Source: CBFGWV01 sp965652545 (GTDB lineage Bacteria; Pseudomonadota; Gammaproteobacteria; Competibacterales; Competibacteraceae). Taken from it: a stretch of 30,034 nucleotides of DNA. This document shows positions 16,166 through 25,629 of this stretch, piece by piece (the stretch's first letter is position 1; every line of letters starts with the position of its first letter). Below the pieces are notes generated by a model. The model did no database searches. It was not told the origin of the DNA and saw only the letters and a list, made by a program, of their open reading frames with translations. Location of the stretch: the NCBI GenBank assembly GCA_965652545.1, contig CBFGWV010000029.1:1-30034 (forward strand), read 5' to 3'. Made by a program: the position numbers and the translations under genes.

Positions 16166-17134
16166 ATGGAGATTCAGGACATTCGCGCCCTCATTGCCGA
16201 CGATATGCAGGCAGTCGATGCTCTTATCCAGGCGCAGCTTCGTTCCGATGTCGTGCTCATCAATCAATTGGGCGCTTATATCGTCAACAGCGGGGGTAAG
16301 CGCCTGCGCCCGATGCTGGTGCTCCTGGCAGCGGCAGCGTGCGACTATCGCGCCGTGGCACGGCAGCCGCTGGCGGCCATCATCGAGTTCATCCACACGG
16401 CGACGCTGCTGCATGACGATGTCGTCGATGCATCCGACCTGCGCCGTGGGCGTGAAACCGCAAATGCTATCTGGGGCAACGAGGCCAGCGTCCTGGTGGG
16501 AGATTTCCTCTACTCGCGCGCCTTCCAGATGATGGTCGACATCGGCAGCGTTGCGGTAATGCGTATCCTGGCCGATACCACCAACACCATCGCCGAAGGC
16601 GAGGTCATGCAGTTGCTCAACTGCAATGACCCCGATACGACCGAAGCACGCTACATGGCGGTGATCCGCTGCAAGACGGCCAAACTGTTCGAAGCGGCCG
16701 CACAGCTTCCGGCGGTCGCCGGCAATGCCGATGCGGAGCTCATCGACGCCCTTGCCGCCTATGGCGATCACTTGGGCATGGCGTTCCAGCTGGTCGACGA
16801 CGCGCTGGACTACAGCGGCGACAGCATGGCGCTGGGCAAGAACGTCGGCGATGACCTGGCCGAGGGCAAACCCACCCTGCCGCTGATACACGCCATGCGT
16901 CATGGCGATGCCGAGTCCGTCGCGGTCATTCGGCAGGCCATCGAAGAGGGTGGACGCGAGCATATCGCAATCGTCATGAAGGCCATTGAGTCGACCGGGG
17001 CGATCGCCTATACTTCGCGCCTCGCCGAGGAGGAGGCCCAAGCGGCCATCGATGCCTTGGCGCCACTGGCGGCCTCGCCGTACAAGCAGGCGCTGGTGGG
17101 GTTGGCCCGGTTCGCGGTCAGCCGGACACACTAA
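16166..17134 (+). CDS. ispB: All-trans polyprenyl (octaprenyl-type) diphosphate synthase
   Basis: This 322-residue enzyme extends farnesyl diphosphate with isopentenyl units to make the side chain of ubiquinone or menaquinone. The two Asp-rich motifs are clear: DDVVD at 84-88 (after EFIHTATLLH) and DDALD at 211-215 (after GMAFQLV). GGKRLRPM at 43-50 binds the diphosphate. Small residues just before the first motif fit a long-chain product. The start ATG has only a weak ribosome site (GGAAC). The tRNA-Pro gene begins one base after the stop, an arrangement known next to ispB in gammaproteobacteria, so the two are likely cotranscribed. Exact chain length cannot be read from sequence alone. Confidence 0.95.
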   Translation: MEIQDIRALIADDMQAVDALIQAQLRSDVVLINQLGAYIVNSGGKRLRPMLVLLAAAACDYRAVARQPLAAIIEFIHTATLLHDDVVDASDLRRGRETANAIWGNEASVLVGDFLYSRAFQMMVDIGSVAVMRILADTTNTIAEGEVMQLLNCNDPDTTEARYMAVIRCKTAKLFEAAAQLPAVAGNADAELIDALAAYGDHLGMAFQLVDDALDYSGDSMALGKNVGDDLAEGKPTLPLIHAMRHGDAESVAVIRQAIEEGGREHIAIVMKAIESTGAIAYTSRLAEEEAQAAIDALAPLAASPYKQALVGLARFAVSRTH

Positions 17135-17135
17135 A

Positions 17136-17212
17136 CGGGGTGTAGCTCAGCCTGGTAGAGCACTGCCTTCGGGAGGCAGGGGCCGGAGGTTCGAATCCTC
17201 TCACCCCGACCA
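17136..17212 (+). tRNA. tRNA-Pro (anticodon CGG)
   Basis: The 77-nt cloverleaf has acceptor strands CGGGGTG and CACCCCG, a D-arm with AGCTCAGCCTGGTAGAGC, and anticodon stem CTGCC/GGCAG around loop TTCGGGA, giving anticodon CGG (reads CCG). The T-arm contains GGTTCGAATCC, and CCA is encoded at 17210-17212. It starts one base after the ispB stop. Confidence 0.98.
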
Positions 17213-17225
17213 AAATTCCCGCTCG

Positions 17226-17252
17226 AAAAGCCGCCTCCGGGCGGCTTTTTGT
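17226..17252 (+). terminator. Rho-independent terminator after ispB/tRNA-Pro
   Basis: AAAAGCCGCC TCC GGGCGGCTTTTT forms a GC-rich stem with a 3-base loop followed by a T run. This is a classical intrinsic terminator 14 bases past the tRNA end. Confidence 0.9.
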
Positions 17253-17430
17253 TGTCCGTCCCTTGCTCTTGTGACCTACAAATACCTCTTGTCGGCAGGC
17301 ATTTTTCCTCCCGAGGTCCACAATAAGGGGGCCATGGAGAGCTGACAGGACCCGCACGCCGATATCGCCACGGTGAATCCACAGGCCATCCGGTGCCGGT
17401 GCTGCGAGCGCAGAGATTGGAGAGTGTGGT

Positions 17431-20400
17431 TTGCGCAAAGGGGAGCAGGTGAACAGAACGGCGGTGCTTGCCAACATCCTGGTCGCCCTGATCATCATCG
17501 GGGTCATCGCCTCTGAGGTACAGTCCGATCGTGAACGGGTGGTCGAGGCCACCTTCCGCGATGCGGAGAACCTGGCCGATGCGCTGGCCGAGCATACGCG
17601 CCAGACCTTGGCGGCGATCGATTTGGGCATCACCACGGTCGGCGAGGCCGTTACGCCTCTCGGGTTGGCGCCCGGCACCGATCTTGGCGGCATTCACGAC
17701 CTGCTGGCGGCCCGTCAGAACGGTTCGGCAGCAACCTTCGCCTACTTCGTGCTCAATGCCGATGGCCGCTTGGTGGCGACCTCCAGGACACCCGACCCTG
17801 AGCCGGCGGATCTATCCGGGTATCCGGAGTTCCAGCGTCATCGGGACGGCACCGTGCCGGGCGGCTTTCTCCTCGGGCCGCCGCGCAAAGGCCAGGTCGG
17901 GCACGCCACGGGGCGTTGGCTCGTCAATGTCAGTCGGCGGATCGACAACCCCGACGGCAGCTTTGCCGGTGTCGCTGTAGCCGCACTATCGCTGGATTAT
18001 CTGCTGCACTTCTACGACGCCTTACGCATCGGCGAGCACGGCGTCGTGGGCCTGCTCAGCACTGAAGGCACCATCGTCCTGCGCAGCCCGTTCGATGAGT
18101 CGTTCATCGGCCGCGACATGTCCGCCTCCGAGTTTGGCGCCCAAGTGGCCAGAAGCCCATCGCGCGGTCGTTTTCACGGGCCGTACACCACCGATGGTCA
18201 ACGTCGCATATCCGCCTACAAGCGGATCTCCGAGGGCCGGGGTTTGGTGTACGTCGGTTTGGGCGAGGACGAGGTGCTGGCACCCTGGCGCCGACGTGCG
18301 CAACTGCAAAGCGCGATGGGTGCGCTGGTCGTTTTTCTGTTTGCCGGCGCCTCCATTCTCACCTGCCGGTACATCGCCCGGCAGCGGCGCTGGGAGGCGG
18401 CACGCGCGGCGCGTCTGGCCCTGCTGGCCGACGAGTCGGCCGTGCTGGCCAAGTGCCCGGATGTCGAAAGCCTGCTGAATCATGTCACCCAGGTGGCTCG
18501 CAGACTCATCGGTGCCCACCAAGCGGTGGCCAGCCTCTCACGTGATGGCAGCTATGCCCAGGCCATCCACGGTATCAGCCTCTCGGGTAAGTACGCCGCG
18601 TGGGAGGATTACGATGACCCGCCCGATGGGTCGGGTATTTACCGGCTGGTATGTGAGCAGAACCGACCGATGCGCCTGACCCAGGCGGAGCTCGAAGCAC
18701 ACCCGCAGTGGCGAGCGTTTGGTGAGGCCCGTGAGCGCCACCCGCCGATGCGCGGCTGGTTGGCGGTGCCGCTGATCAGCCAGGACGGCAGCAATCTGGG
18801 CATTATCCAACTCTCCGACAAGGAGCGCGGCGAGTTCACGGCCAACGACCAGCACGAACTCACCCAGCTCGCCAACATCACCGGCATTGCCATCGACAAT
18901 TTGCTGGCCTCGCAGTCGCGCGAGGCCGCCCTTGCGGATGCCACCGCGGCGCGGGCGCAGATCGAGACCATCTTCAACTCCATCTCCGATGCGGTCTACG
19001 CGCTCGATACGCAGTGGCGCTTCGTCTACCTGAACCCCGAGGCCGAACGCATTCTCAACTGCACCAAAGCCGTTGTGGTCGGGCAAGTCGTCTGGGAGGC
19101 CTTTCCCGAGAGCAAGAACACGGCGTTGTACACGGAGTACACACGTGCCTGCGCCGAGGGGACGCCAGTGAGTTTCGAGTTCTTTTATCCACCGATGGAC
19201 GCGTGGTTCTCGATCCGGGCCTTTCCTCACGAGGGCGGGCTGACCGTGTATTTCCACGACATCACCCGCCGTATGGAAGCCGAAGAGCGTCTGCGGCAAT
19301 CGCAGAAGATGGACGCCATCGGCCAGCTGACCGGGGGGATCGCCCACGATTTCAACAACCTCCTCACGGTGATACTCGGCAATGCCGATATCGTGGCGGA
19401 CCACCTTGCAGATGCCCCGGCTGAGGTGCGCGAGCAGCTCGAGGTCATTCAGAAGGCCGGCGAGCGCGCGGCGGAGTTGACGCACCGGTTGCTGGCGTTT
19501 GCCCGTAAACAGCCGCTGGACCCGCGCCAGGTCGATATCAACGAGCTGGTGGTCGAGGTCGAGGACATTCTGCGCCGCACCCTGGGGGAAACGATACACA
19601 TCGAGCTGGTGCGCGGGGGAGGGTTGTGGAAGGCCACCGTCGACCCGCACGGGCTGCAGAATGCCATCCTGAACCTGGCCATCAATGCCCGCGACGCCAT
19701 GCCCTCGGGCGGCAGACTGACGATCGAGACAGCCAATATGGCCATTGACCGCGAGTACGCCGACGTCCATGACCTTGACCCCGGGCAATACGTCATGGTC
19801 GCGGTGTCGGACACCGGCGAGGGTATGTCACCGCAGACCGTGGCCAAGGCCTTCGATCCGTTTTTCACGACCAAGGCCGAAGGCAAGGGTACCGGGCTGG
19901 GTTTGTCCATGGTGTACGGTTTTGCACGCCAGTCGGGTGGACACGTCAAGATCTACAGTGAATTGGGCGAGGGCACGACGATCAAGCTCTACCTGCCGCG
20001 CGCCGACGGTTCGTGCGGGACCAGCGGCTACCAGCGCGCCAGCCGCCCGCCCCTGGAGCGCGGTACGGAACATGTGCTGGTGGTTGAGGACGAGCCGCTG
20101 GTGCGTCGCTATACCGTCAATGGCCTGCGTCGGCTGGGCTATACCGTGACCGAATGCGAAAGCGGACTGGAGGCGATCACGCACCTGGAGGGCGAGGCAT
20201 CGTTCGATCTGCTGTTGACCGATGTGGTTCTGCCCGGCGGGTTGACCGGCAAGCAGATCGCCGTCGAGGCGGCGGCACTGCGACCGACGCTGCGGGTGTT
20301 GTTCATGTCCGGGTACACCGAGAACGCCATCGTCCATCACGGCCGTCTGGACCCCGGCGTGCAATTGCTGGGCAAGCCGTTTCGCCTGGCCGATCTGGCA

Positions 20401-20448
20401 CGTAAGGTCCGCGAGGTGCTCGATGACGGATCACGCGCCCGCGGGTAG
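17431..20448 (+). CDS. Hybrid sensor histidine kinase (Cache-GAF-PAS-HisKA-HATPase-REC)
   Basis: This 1005-residue membrane sensor starts with a helix (about 11-29). A periplasmic sensor domain of the double-Cache type (about 35-285) and a second helix (about 291-314) follow, then a GAF domain (about 335-495), a PAS domain (about 510-620) and a CckA/FixL-like kinase core. The phosphorylated His is His639 in GGIAHDFNNLL. The ATP-binding boxes NLAINARDAMP, DTGEGM and GTGLGLSMVYG are intact. The C-terminal receiver has its phospho-acceptor Asp931 in LLLTDVVLPGG. The TTG at 17431 is chosen for GGAGAG 6 bases upstream; GTG at 17449 with AGGGGAG is the alternative. No partner response regulator is adjacent. 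The signal is unknown. The gene end overlaps the opposite gene by 18 bases. Confidence 0.93.
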   Translation: MRKGEQVNRTAVLANILVALIIIGVIASEVQSDRERVVEATFRDAENLADALAEHTRQTLAAIDLGITTVGEAVTPLGLAPGTDLGGIHDLLAARQNGSAATFAYFVLNADGRLVATSRTPDPEPADLSGYPEFQRHRDGTVPGGFLLGPPRKGQVGHATGRWLVNVSRRIDNPDGSFAGVAVAALSLDYLLHFYDALRIGEHGVVGLLSTEGTIVLRSPFDESFIGRDMSASEFGAQVARSPSRGRFHGPYTTDGQRRISAYKRISEGRGLVYVGLGEDEVLAPWRRRAQLQSAMGALVVFLFAGASILTCRYIARQRRWEAARAARLALLADESAVLAKCPDVESLLNHVTQVARRLIGAHQAVASLSRDGSYAQAIHGISLSGKYAAWEDYDDPPDGSGIYRLVCEQNRPMRLTQAELEAHPQWRAFGEARERHPPMRGWLAVPLISQDGSNLGIIQLSDKERGEFTANDQHELTQLANITGIAIDNLLASQSREAALADATAARAQIETIFNSISDAVYALDTQWRFVYLNPEAERILNCTKAVVVGQVVWEAFPESKNTALYTEYTRACAEGTPVSFEFFYPPMDAWFSIRAFPHEGGLTVYFHDITRRMEAEERLRQSQKMDAIGQLTGGIAHDFNNLLTVILGNADIVADHLADAPAEVREQLEVIQKAGERAAELTHRLLAFARKQPLDPRQVDINELVVEVEDILRRTLGETIHIELVRGGGLWKATVDPHGLQNAILNLAINARDAMPSGGRLTIETANMAIDREYADVHDLDPGQYVMVAVSDTGEGMSPQTVAKAFDPFFTTKAEGKGTGLGLSMVYGFARQSGGHVKIYSELGEGTTIKLYLPRADGSCGTSGYQRASRPPLERGTEHVLVVEDEPLVRRYTVNGLRRLGYTVTECESGLEAITHLEGEASFDLLLTDVVLPGGLTGKQIAVEAAALRPTLRVLFMSGYTENAIVHHGRLDPGVQLLGKPFRLADLARKVREVLDDGSRARG

Positions 20449-21429
20449 CTGCCAGCAGGCGCCGAGCTCTGTATCGAAGCTCGCCGGATAGAACACCTCG
20501 GTGCCGCTCTTGGGGTAAACCGTGAGCTCGCCCACGACAATCCGTCCGGGCAGGGCATACAGATCCACCCGCACGAAGTCCAAGCCTTGCCCCAGCCGTT
20601 CGGCAACCCGGACGATCTCCGCCAACGGTTGCGGACAGCGTTGTTCACGGCTGTTGGGTTTGGACTTCTTTACCGCCAGCGGACGGCCGTTGCGGTCGAA
20701 GAAATCCACCGTCGGGCGGGGCGACAAGCGGCCGCCGTAAACGAGGAACGCCTTTAACCGGCCGCCAAAGACATAGCATTTAATGTCCGCGGGGACGCCG
20801 CCATCGCCGGCGTCCAGCCATTCTTCGACGAGGATCGTCGGTGTCATCCGGCTGTAACACCATTCAGCACGATCGTCGCCATAGCGTTCGCCCAGCCAGC
20901 GCCGGGCCAGGGCGGTGACGAACGCTGGGTCCAGGGCATCGCGATCCGGTACGAACAGCACGCGGTTGCAACTGTGGTTGGGCTTGACCACAAACCGCCT
21001 TGGCAACCCCTCAGCCAACACGCGGGTCGGGTCGCAGGTCCAGTGGTGGAGTGTCGGCAGGTAACCCGGACCCAGGCGCTCCTCCACATAGCCGCGCAGG
21101 GTGAACTTGTCTTGCACCCGCACCAGCAGCGGATTGCGGTCGTACAGCTTGCGCCAGACGATTTTCTCGTTGAACGACTGCGGTGCGCTGAGGTTGGGCC
21201 AATAGCCACGCGCCAGGCGAACACGCACCTTCTCTCGCAAGGGCTGTGGCAACACGCGCAGCAGATAACCGTGCAACCGGCTGGGTTGGCGGATGGCGCG
21301 GCGGATACGAGCGCCCCAGGCGCGCGAGGCCTGTGCTGTGAAAGGGGCGTTAGGGTCGTTGATCGGCAGGGGTTTCATGGGGCCGTGGCGGCGGGCGGAT
21401 ACACGCGGTGCATCGTCGGGCTTACTCAT
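20431..21429 (-). CDS. TupA-like ATP-grasp family protein
   Basis: This 332-residue protein has the signature of the TupA-like ATP-grasp family: SFNEKIVWRKLYDRNPLL near the N-terminus, VQDKFTLRGYV, a lysine-containing strand RFVVKPNHSCN, and acidic metal-binding phrases DFVRVDLYALPGRIVVGELTVYP near the end. Members often act in teichuronic acid, polysaccharide or peptide-like modifications, joining a carboxylate to an amine with ATP. The substrate here is unknown. The start is uncertain, since ATG at 21429, 21378 and 21495 all lack a ribosome site. The 3' end overlaps the end of the sensor kinase by 18 bases. No polysaccharide gene cluster is nearby. Confidence 0.75.
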   Translation of the reverse strand: MSKPDDAPRVSARRHGPMKPLPINDPNAPFTAQASRAWGARIRRAIRQPSRLHGYLLRVLPQPLREKVRVRLARGYWPNLSAPQSFNEKIVWRKLYDRNPLLVRVQDKFTLRGYVEERLGPGYLPTLHHWTCDPTRVLAEGLPRRFVVKPNHSCNRVLFVPDRDALDPAFVTALARRWLGERYGDDRAEWCYSRMTPTILVEEWLDAGDGGVPADIKCYVFGGRLKAFLVYGGRLSPRPTVDFFDRNGRPLAVKKSKPNSREQRCPQPLAEIVRVAERLGQGLDFVRVDLYALPGRIVVGELTVYPKSGTEVFYPASFDTELGACWQLPAGA

Positions 21430-21511
21430 CGGCGGCAATCGGGCGAGGCTATCGCAGTGCAGTAAGATCGTCCATCCGAGTTCGGTCGCAATCATAAGGC
21501 GTTGGAGACAT

Positions 21512-22384
21512 ATGAGCGTGATGGGGGGATCGCAGTCTTCATCCGGCCCGGCACTGGCCTGGGCGCTGGCGCCGGGACATTGCCGTCCGGGTGCCGAGGG
21601 CTGCGAGGATTATCACCGTGTGCGCCCGCTACTACGGGGCCTCGGGCTTGCGGCCGAACCCGACGACCATCGGGGCTTTCTGCTTCCGGCCATTACCACG
21701 GCCTTGCGCGAGAGCGGGCCGGATGTACTGGTGTCCGGTAGCGCGGACGAGGCGATGGCGGCAATGCTCGCCGAGGCCGGGCGCGGGGCGGGTGTGGCGC
21801 CGAGGCTGACCGTGGTCGACCGCTGCGATACGCCGCTGGTACTCAACCGTGCCTGGGGTGCGGCCAATGGGGTGTCGGTGTCGGCAGCCTGCGACGACAT
21901 CCTGGCTTTCGAGCCGCAAGTGCGGTTCGATCTTGTGGTGACCCATTCTTTCCTGGGGCATTTCCCACCGCGGGTGCGGTCGGCGTTGATGAGCCGCTGG
22001 TTCGGGTTGCTGAAGCCAGGAGGGTGGTTGGTTACCGTCGCGCGGCTGCGGCCCGAGGGCGAGGCGCGGGCTTTCGACCCTGCGGCGGCCGACGCGTTGG
22101 CCGCCGAAGCCGCCCGGCGCATGGTCGATCAGCCGGATATCGGTATCCCGCCGAAAGAGGCTGAAGCGGTGATCCGGCGCTACGCGGCCGAGCGCTCCAC
22201 CTCCTATCCGGTAACCTCGGCGACCGGGCTTTGGGCCTTGCTGACCGGTGCCGGCTTCCACTTGCGCTGCGTCGCGCCGCAGCAGGTGCACGGCCGCATC
22301 ACCGGTATCCAAGGCCCCGGCCTGCCGCGCGGCGGTCGGTACGTGAATATCGTCGCCAGACGCCCTGACGACACCGTCGCGTAG
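21512..22384 (+). CDS. Class I SAM-dependent methyltransferase
   Basis: This 290-residue protein has a Rossmann-like core. DVLVSGSADEAM and a strand ending in LTVVDRCDTPL hold the SAM ribose Asp, followed by FDLVVTHSFLGHFPP (motif near strand 4) and LLKPGGWLVTVARL, the typical strand-5 region of class I methyltransferases. A glycine-rich motif I is weaker than usual (VSGSADEA). The start ATG follows TTGGAGA at 5 bases. It is divergent from the ATP-grasp gene, with about 80 bases between the chosen starts. The acceptor is not recognisable. A BIME lies downstream. Confidence 0.75.
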   Translation: MSVMGGSQSSSGPALAWALAPGHCRPGAEGCEDYHRVRPLLRGLGLAAEPDDHRGFLLPAITTALRESGPDVLVSGSADEAMAAMLAEAGRGAGVAPRLTVVDRCDTPLVLNRAWGAANGVSVSAACDDILAFEPQVRFDLVVTHSFLGHFPPRVRSALMSRWFGLLKPGGWLVTVARLRPEGEARAFDPAAADALAAEAARRMVDQPDIGIPPKEAEAVIRRYAAERSTSYPVTSATGLWALLTGAGFHLRCVAPQQVHGRITGIQGPGLPRGGRYVNIVARRPDDTVA

Positions 22385-22421
22385 TGGAACATGGCTTGGT
22401 GCGAACGACATCGCCCAATGC

Positions 22422-22486
22422 TGTCGATCAGCACTCGTCAACATGACCCAGTGCAAATAATGCTTATCAAACTTGTCGATCAGCAC
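22422..22486. repeat. 13-bp direct repeat TGTCGATCAGCAC
   Basis: The same 13 bases occur at 22422-22434 and 22474-22486, the second copy running into the BIME. Between them lies AT-richer sequence. This may mark a small duplication made when the BIME inserted, or a binding-site pair. No function is known. Confidence 0.5.
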
Positions 22487-22595
22487 CCGTAGGAGCCCTG
22501 CCCTCAGGGCGATTATCGCAGGCGGCATCGACCCTTGCCGGTTTGGCGCCAACCCCGGGCCGAATCGCGCACGGGGGCGCTTTTACCGAGGTGCC
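22483..22595 (-). repeat. BIME: paired inverted REP elements
   Basis: GCACCCGTAGGAGCCCTGCC and CTCAGGGCGAT open the unit. A centre with TTTGGCGCCAA and an end with GCGCACGGGGGCGC then GGTGC follow, so the outer GCACC and GGTGC pair. It is the reverse complement of the copy at 28811. It fills the gap between the methyltransferase and tctB gene ends (convergent). The second half is more diverged than in the other copies. Confidence 0.8.
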
Positions 22596-22600
22596 AGGGT

Positions 22601-23023
22601 TCACGGCCACAAAGGGACCGGGTGCCCCAGCGTGTGCACCAGCAGGAACTCCACCAGGAACGCATTGACTGCCGCGCTCACGGCGGCCGCCGGCCAGCCG
22701 GCGCCGAGGGCACGGGCCAGCACGAAGGCGAACGCCGGCAGCGCAAGACGCGGCCCGATGACCAACAGGCCTGCAACCGTCAGGACGATCATGAAGCCGG
22801 GATAGCGTGGCGTCGCCGCTGTCGATGGGCCGGCGCTCGGTGGCCCGTCGCGATGGCCGGTCACGAGCCCGGCCAGGCCGAGTACGAGCAGCACCCCCGC
22901 CGCCGCGGCCGGCGCACCGATGACGAACGCACTGCGCGGGTAGAGCGCCATGTCCGCGGCGACCAGCACGGCCGGCACAAGACTCATCGCCAGCAACACC
23001 AGCGTATCGCCGCGCGGTCTCAT
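22601..23023 (-). CDS. Tripartite tricarboxylate transporter, small membrane subunit (TctB-like)
   Basis: This 140-residue protein has four predicted membrane helices (about 9-24, 31-52, 77-95 and 104-125), as expected for TctB, the small membrane partner of the TTT transporter family. Its start ATG overlaps the large-subunit stop by four bases (ATGA), so the two are translated together. A longer frame reaching into the large-subunit gene is only a shadow. Sequence in this family is poorly conserved, so the assignment rests mainly on topology and position. Confidence 0.85.
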   Translation of the reverse strand: MRPRGDTLVLLAMSLVPAVLVAADMALYPRSAFVIGAPAAAAGVLLVLGLAGLVTGHRDGPPSAGPSTAATPRYPGFMIVLTVAGLLVIGPRLALPAFAFVLARALGAGWPAAAVSAAVNAFLVEFLLVHTLGHPVPLWP

Positions 23024-24480
23024 GACGCCTGGCCCCAACGGCTGGCGAGCCGTCGCCAGGGCAGGAACGCCGCCACCAGTACGGCGAGCACGATGATCAC
23101 CCCGGGCCGCAGAAGAAAGGCCGGCCCATAAGCGGCAAGGGCGATTGCCCCCTGCGTCTCCACCAGTGGCGCCAGGATGAAGCCCAGCAATAGCACCGTC
23201 CGATTGTAGCCGTGACGCGCCATGGCCATGCCCAGCACGAGCGCGGCGGCGGCGATGACCAGATCGAACAGGCTGCTGCGGTAGGCCACGATGCCGATGG
23301 TTGCCAGTGTCAGGGCGACAGGCAACAGGAAGCGCACCGGCGTGCGGATGAGCAGCAGAAACACCGGCGCCAGAAACAGCACAAACACCGAGCCGAGCAG
23401 GTTGGCCAGCGCCAGGATCAAGGCCAGCAGCAGTACGAGATCCGGCGCTTCCGCCGCCAGCGCCGGCCCCGGCTGCAAGCCGAACAAGGTCAGCGCGCCG
23501 AGGAGCACGGCCATGCCGGCGCTGCCCGGCACCCCCAGGGCCAGCGTGGGCACCAGCGCTCCGCCTTCCTTTGCGTTGTTGCTGGTTTCGGCGGCGATGA
23601 CACCGGTGATGCAATCGTCGATCTCCGAGACATGCCGCCGCGGCCGGCCGAAGGTCGAATGCCCGAGAAACGCGGCGGCCTCGCCGCCGACGCCCGGTAT
23701 CAGGCCGACACCGCAGCCCAGCGCCGCCGAACGGATCACCAGCCAAGGCCGTTTGAGCACATTCTTGATCCCCTCGCGGATCTGGCCGAGATAGCCACCG
23801 CCGGGCAGTATGGCCTCGCCCTGACGCAACTGGGCCAGGCGCACGAGTTCAGGGCCGGCGAACAAGCCCATGATCAACGGGATCAGCCCGATGCCATCGA
23901 GCAACTGGGTCTGTCCGAACCACAGCCGGGGCACCCCGCTGGCATCCTGGTAGCCGACCAGTCCCAGAAAAATGCCCAATGCGCCCGGTATCAAACCCTT
24001 GGTCAGCGATTTGGCGCCCATATGTGCGGCGCAGACCAATGCTGCCAGGCCGGCCATGAATATCTCCGGTGCACCGACGCCTCGCAGAATCGGTATGGCC
24101 AGAGGAATCGCCATCAACAAGACGGCAAAACCGAGTAGCCCGCCCAGGCCCGAGGCGGTCGCAGCCACGGCGATCGCCCGCGCCGCCATCCCGAGCTTGG
24201 CCAGGCGGTTGCCGTCCTCCAGCGCGGCGGCGTTCGGCGGGGTCCCGGGGATGGCCAGTGCGATCGCGGGGATAGCGCCGCCGGTGTAGATCACCGCATG
24301 GGACGACAGCAGCAAGGTCAACGCGATGGCCGGGTCCAGCGACAGCACGAACGGCAGCAGCAGGATCATGGTGGTAATGCCGCTGATGCCCGGCAATGCG
24401 CCGCCGACGAGGCCGATGAGCACGCCGCCGATCAGGGCGGCGAACAGCCCGAGGCTCGGGGTCACGGCAATGTCGATCAT
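23020..24480 (-). CDS. Tripartite tricarboxylate transporter, large membrane subunit (TctA)
   Basis: This 486-residue integral membrane protein has about twelve helices. Marks of the TctA family include GGALPGISGITTMILLLPF near residue 25, AIPGTPPNAA, GVGLIPGVGGEAAAFLGHST near residue 255 and ETSNNAKEGGALVPTLALGVPGS near 295. It would move a carboxylate driven by an ion gradient, after delivery by the periplasmic binding protein. The start follows the binding-protein stop by 40 bases. All three components are therefore present in one operon in the order C-A-B, which is a less usual order than C-B-A. No two-component regulator of the tct type is next to it. Confidence 0.95.
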   Translation of the reverse strand: MIDIAVTPSLGLFAALIGGVLIGLVGGALPGISGITTMILLLPFVLSLDPAIALTLLLSSHAVIYTGGAIPAIALAIPGTPPNAAALEDGNRLAKLGMAARAIAVAATASGLGGLLGFAVLLMAIPLAIPILRGVGAPEIFMAGLAALVCAAHMGAKSLTKGLIPGALGIFLGLVGYQDASGVPRLWFGQTQLLDGIGLIPLIMGLFAGPELVRLAQLRQGEAILPGGGYLGQIREGIKNVLKRPWLVIRSAALGCGVGLIPGVGGEAAAFLGHSTFGRPRRHVSEIDDCITGVIAAETSNNAKEGGALVPTLALGVPGSAGMAVLLGALTLFGLQPGPALAAEAPDLVLLLALILALANLLGSVFVLFLAPVFLLLIRTPVRFLLPVALTLATIGIVAYRSSLFDLVIAAAALVLGMAMARHGYNRTVLLLGFILAPLVETQGAIALAAYGPAFLLRPGVIIVLAVLVAAFLPWRRLASRWGQAS

Positions 24481-24520
24481 CGCGTCGCAGGCATGGTGGC
24501 AGTGTCCGCTCGATGCCGGC

Positions 24521-25531
24521 TCAGCGGTATTTCTCCCCCAGGACGTGCAGGACCTCGTCGTCCTCCGCCATTGCGCGCAACGTCGACGAGACCTTGTCGC
24601 TGAGCTGCTGCGGATCCTGGTAATCGATGGGCCGTCCGGCCGCCTTGGCCGCGGTGATCAGGGCCGGGTCGGTGAGCGCCTCGTGCAGCGCATCGCGCAA
24701 GACCGCCCGGTGCCCCGCCGAGGTGCCCGGCGGTGCGGCGAAGCCACGGCCCAGCGCGGAGAGCGACTCCAACACGTCCAGCCAACGGGCGTCGTACGCC
24801 TGATCCTCGGTGAGCTCCGCCAGGGTGGGAACATCCGGAAACAAGGCCGAGCGCTGCGACCCTAGGGTCGCGATCACTTCGATCTCGCGCGCCTCGGCAT
24901 ACTGGCGGGCAGAGTCGGCGGAGATGATGGCCGCATCCGCCTCGCCGCGGATGACACCGAGAATGGCCTCGCTGGTGCCGCCGTAGCCGGTGATGATACG
25001 TGCATCCAGGCCGAAGGCTTCGGACACCAGCGCCGCGCCCAATGCCATCTCGTCCGCGCGGCCGCCAGCGGCCCAGCGTAACTGGTCCGCGTCGTCTAGC
25101 GTCCAGGGCAGGGCGGTCTGGCCCTTGGGCGTCACCAGGACGCGTCGCTCGGGCCGCAACCCGGCCAGCCAGTCGAAGGTGCCGATGTCGAACTGCACGG
25201 CCTCCATGCGCAAACCCTGCGCGATGACTACGGCCGCCACATTGATCAAGCTGTAGGTCAAATCGTCATTGCGAGCGTTGGCCAGCTCATTGACCGCCAC
25301 CAGGCCACCACCGCCGGGCCTGTTGCGCACCACCACCGTCGCCCCGGTGCGCGCCTCGATGGCCGGCGCCAGCATGCGCGCGTACGCGTCGTAGCCCCCG
25401 CCGGGTTTGTAGCCGACCACGACCGAGAGCGTCTGGCCTTTGAAACAGTCGGCGTCTGCACAGTCGGATGCGTGGGCGGGTGTCAGCCACAGGGCGAACA
25501 AGCCCAGCGCCAGTAAGATGGATCGATACAT
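24521..25531 (-). CDS. Tripartite tricarboxylate transporter substrate-binding protein (Bug/TctC family)
   Basis: This 336-residue exported receptor has a signal peptide (about 1-21, cleavage after AHA) and a Bug-family fold. The phrase VVVGYKPGGGYDAYAR and RPGGGGLVAVNELA hold the ligand loop motifs typical of the family, which usually clamps carboxylates by water-bridged carboxyl groups. Two Cys (SDCADADC) follow the cleavage site closely, which could form a disulfide. GGGGGAG precedes the ATG at 25531 by a few bases. The ligand is probably a carboxylate such as citrate or a related acid, but binding proteins of this family vary widely. Confidence 0.92.
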   Translation of the reverse strand: MYRSILLALGLFALWLTPAHASDCADADCFKGQTLSVVVGYKPGGGYDAYARMLAPAIEARTGATVVVRNRPGGGGLVAVNELANARNDDLTYSLINVAAVVIAQGLRMEAVQFDIGTFDWLAGLRPERRVLVTPKGQTALPWTLDDADQLRWAAGGRADEMALGAALVSEAFGLDARIITGYGGTSEAILGVIRGEADAAIISADSARQYAEAREIEVIATLGSQRSALFPDVPTLAELTEDQAYDARWLDVLESLSALGRGFAAPPGTSAGHRAVLRDALHEALTDPALITAAKAAGRPIDYQDPQQLSDKVSSTLRAMAEDDEVLHVLGEKYR

Positions 25532-25629
25532 GAGCTCCCCCGTGGTTGTTCTGTGCTCATCGGTTGGAGCGCGACGTTAGCACAGCACAAGCACGGGTTA
25601 CCGCGTCCCGTCACCCGGTTCGAATGGCG

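Noticed and set aside
18538..19788. A 416-codon antisense frame under the sensor kinase
   Set aside because: It is a shadow of the kinase coding strand with no domain or start signal.
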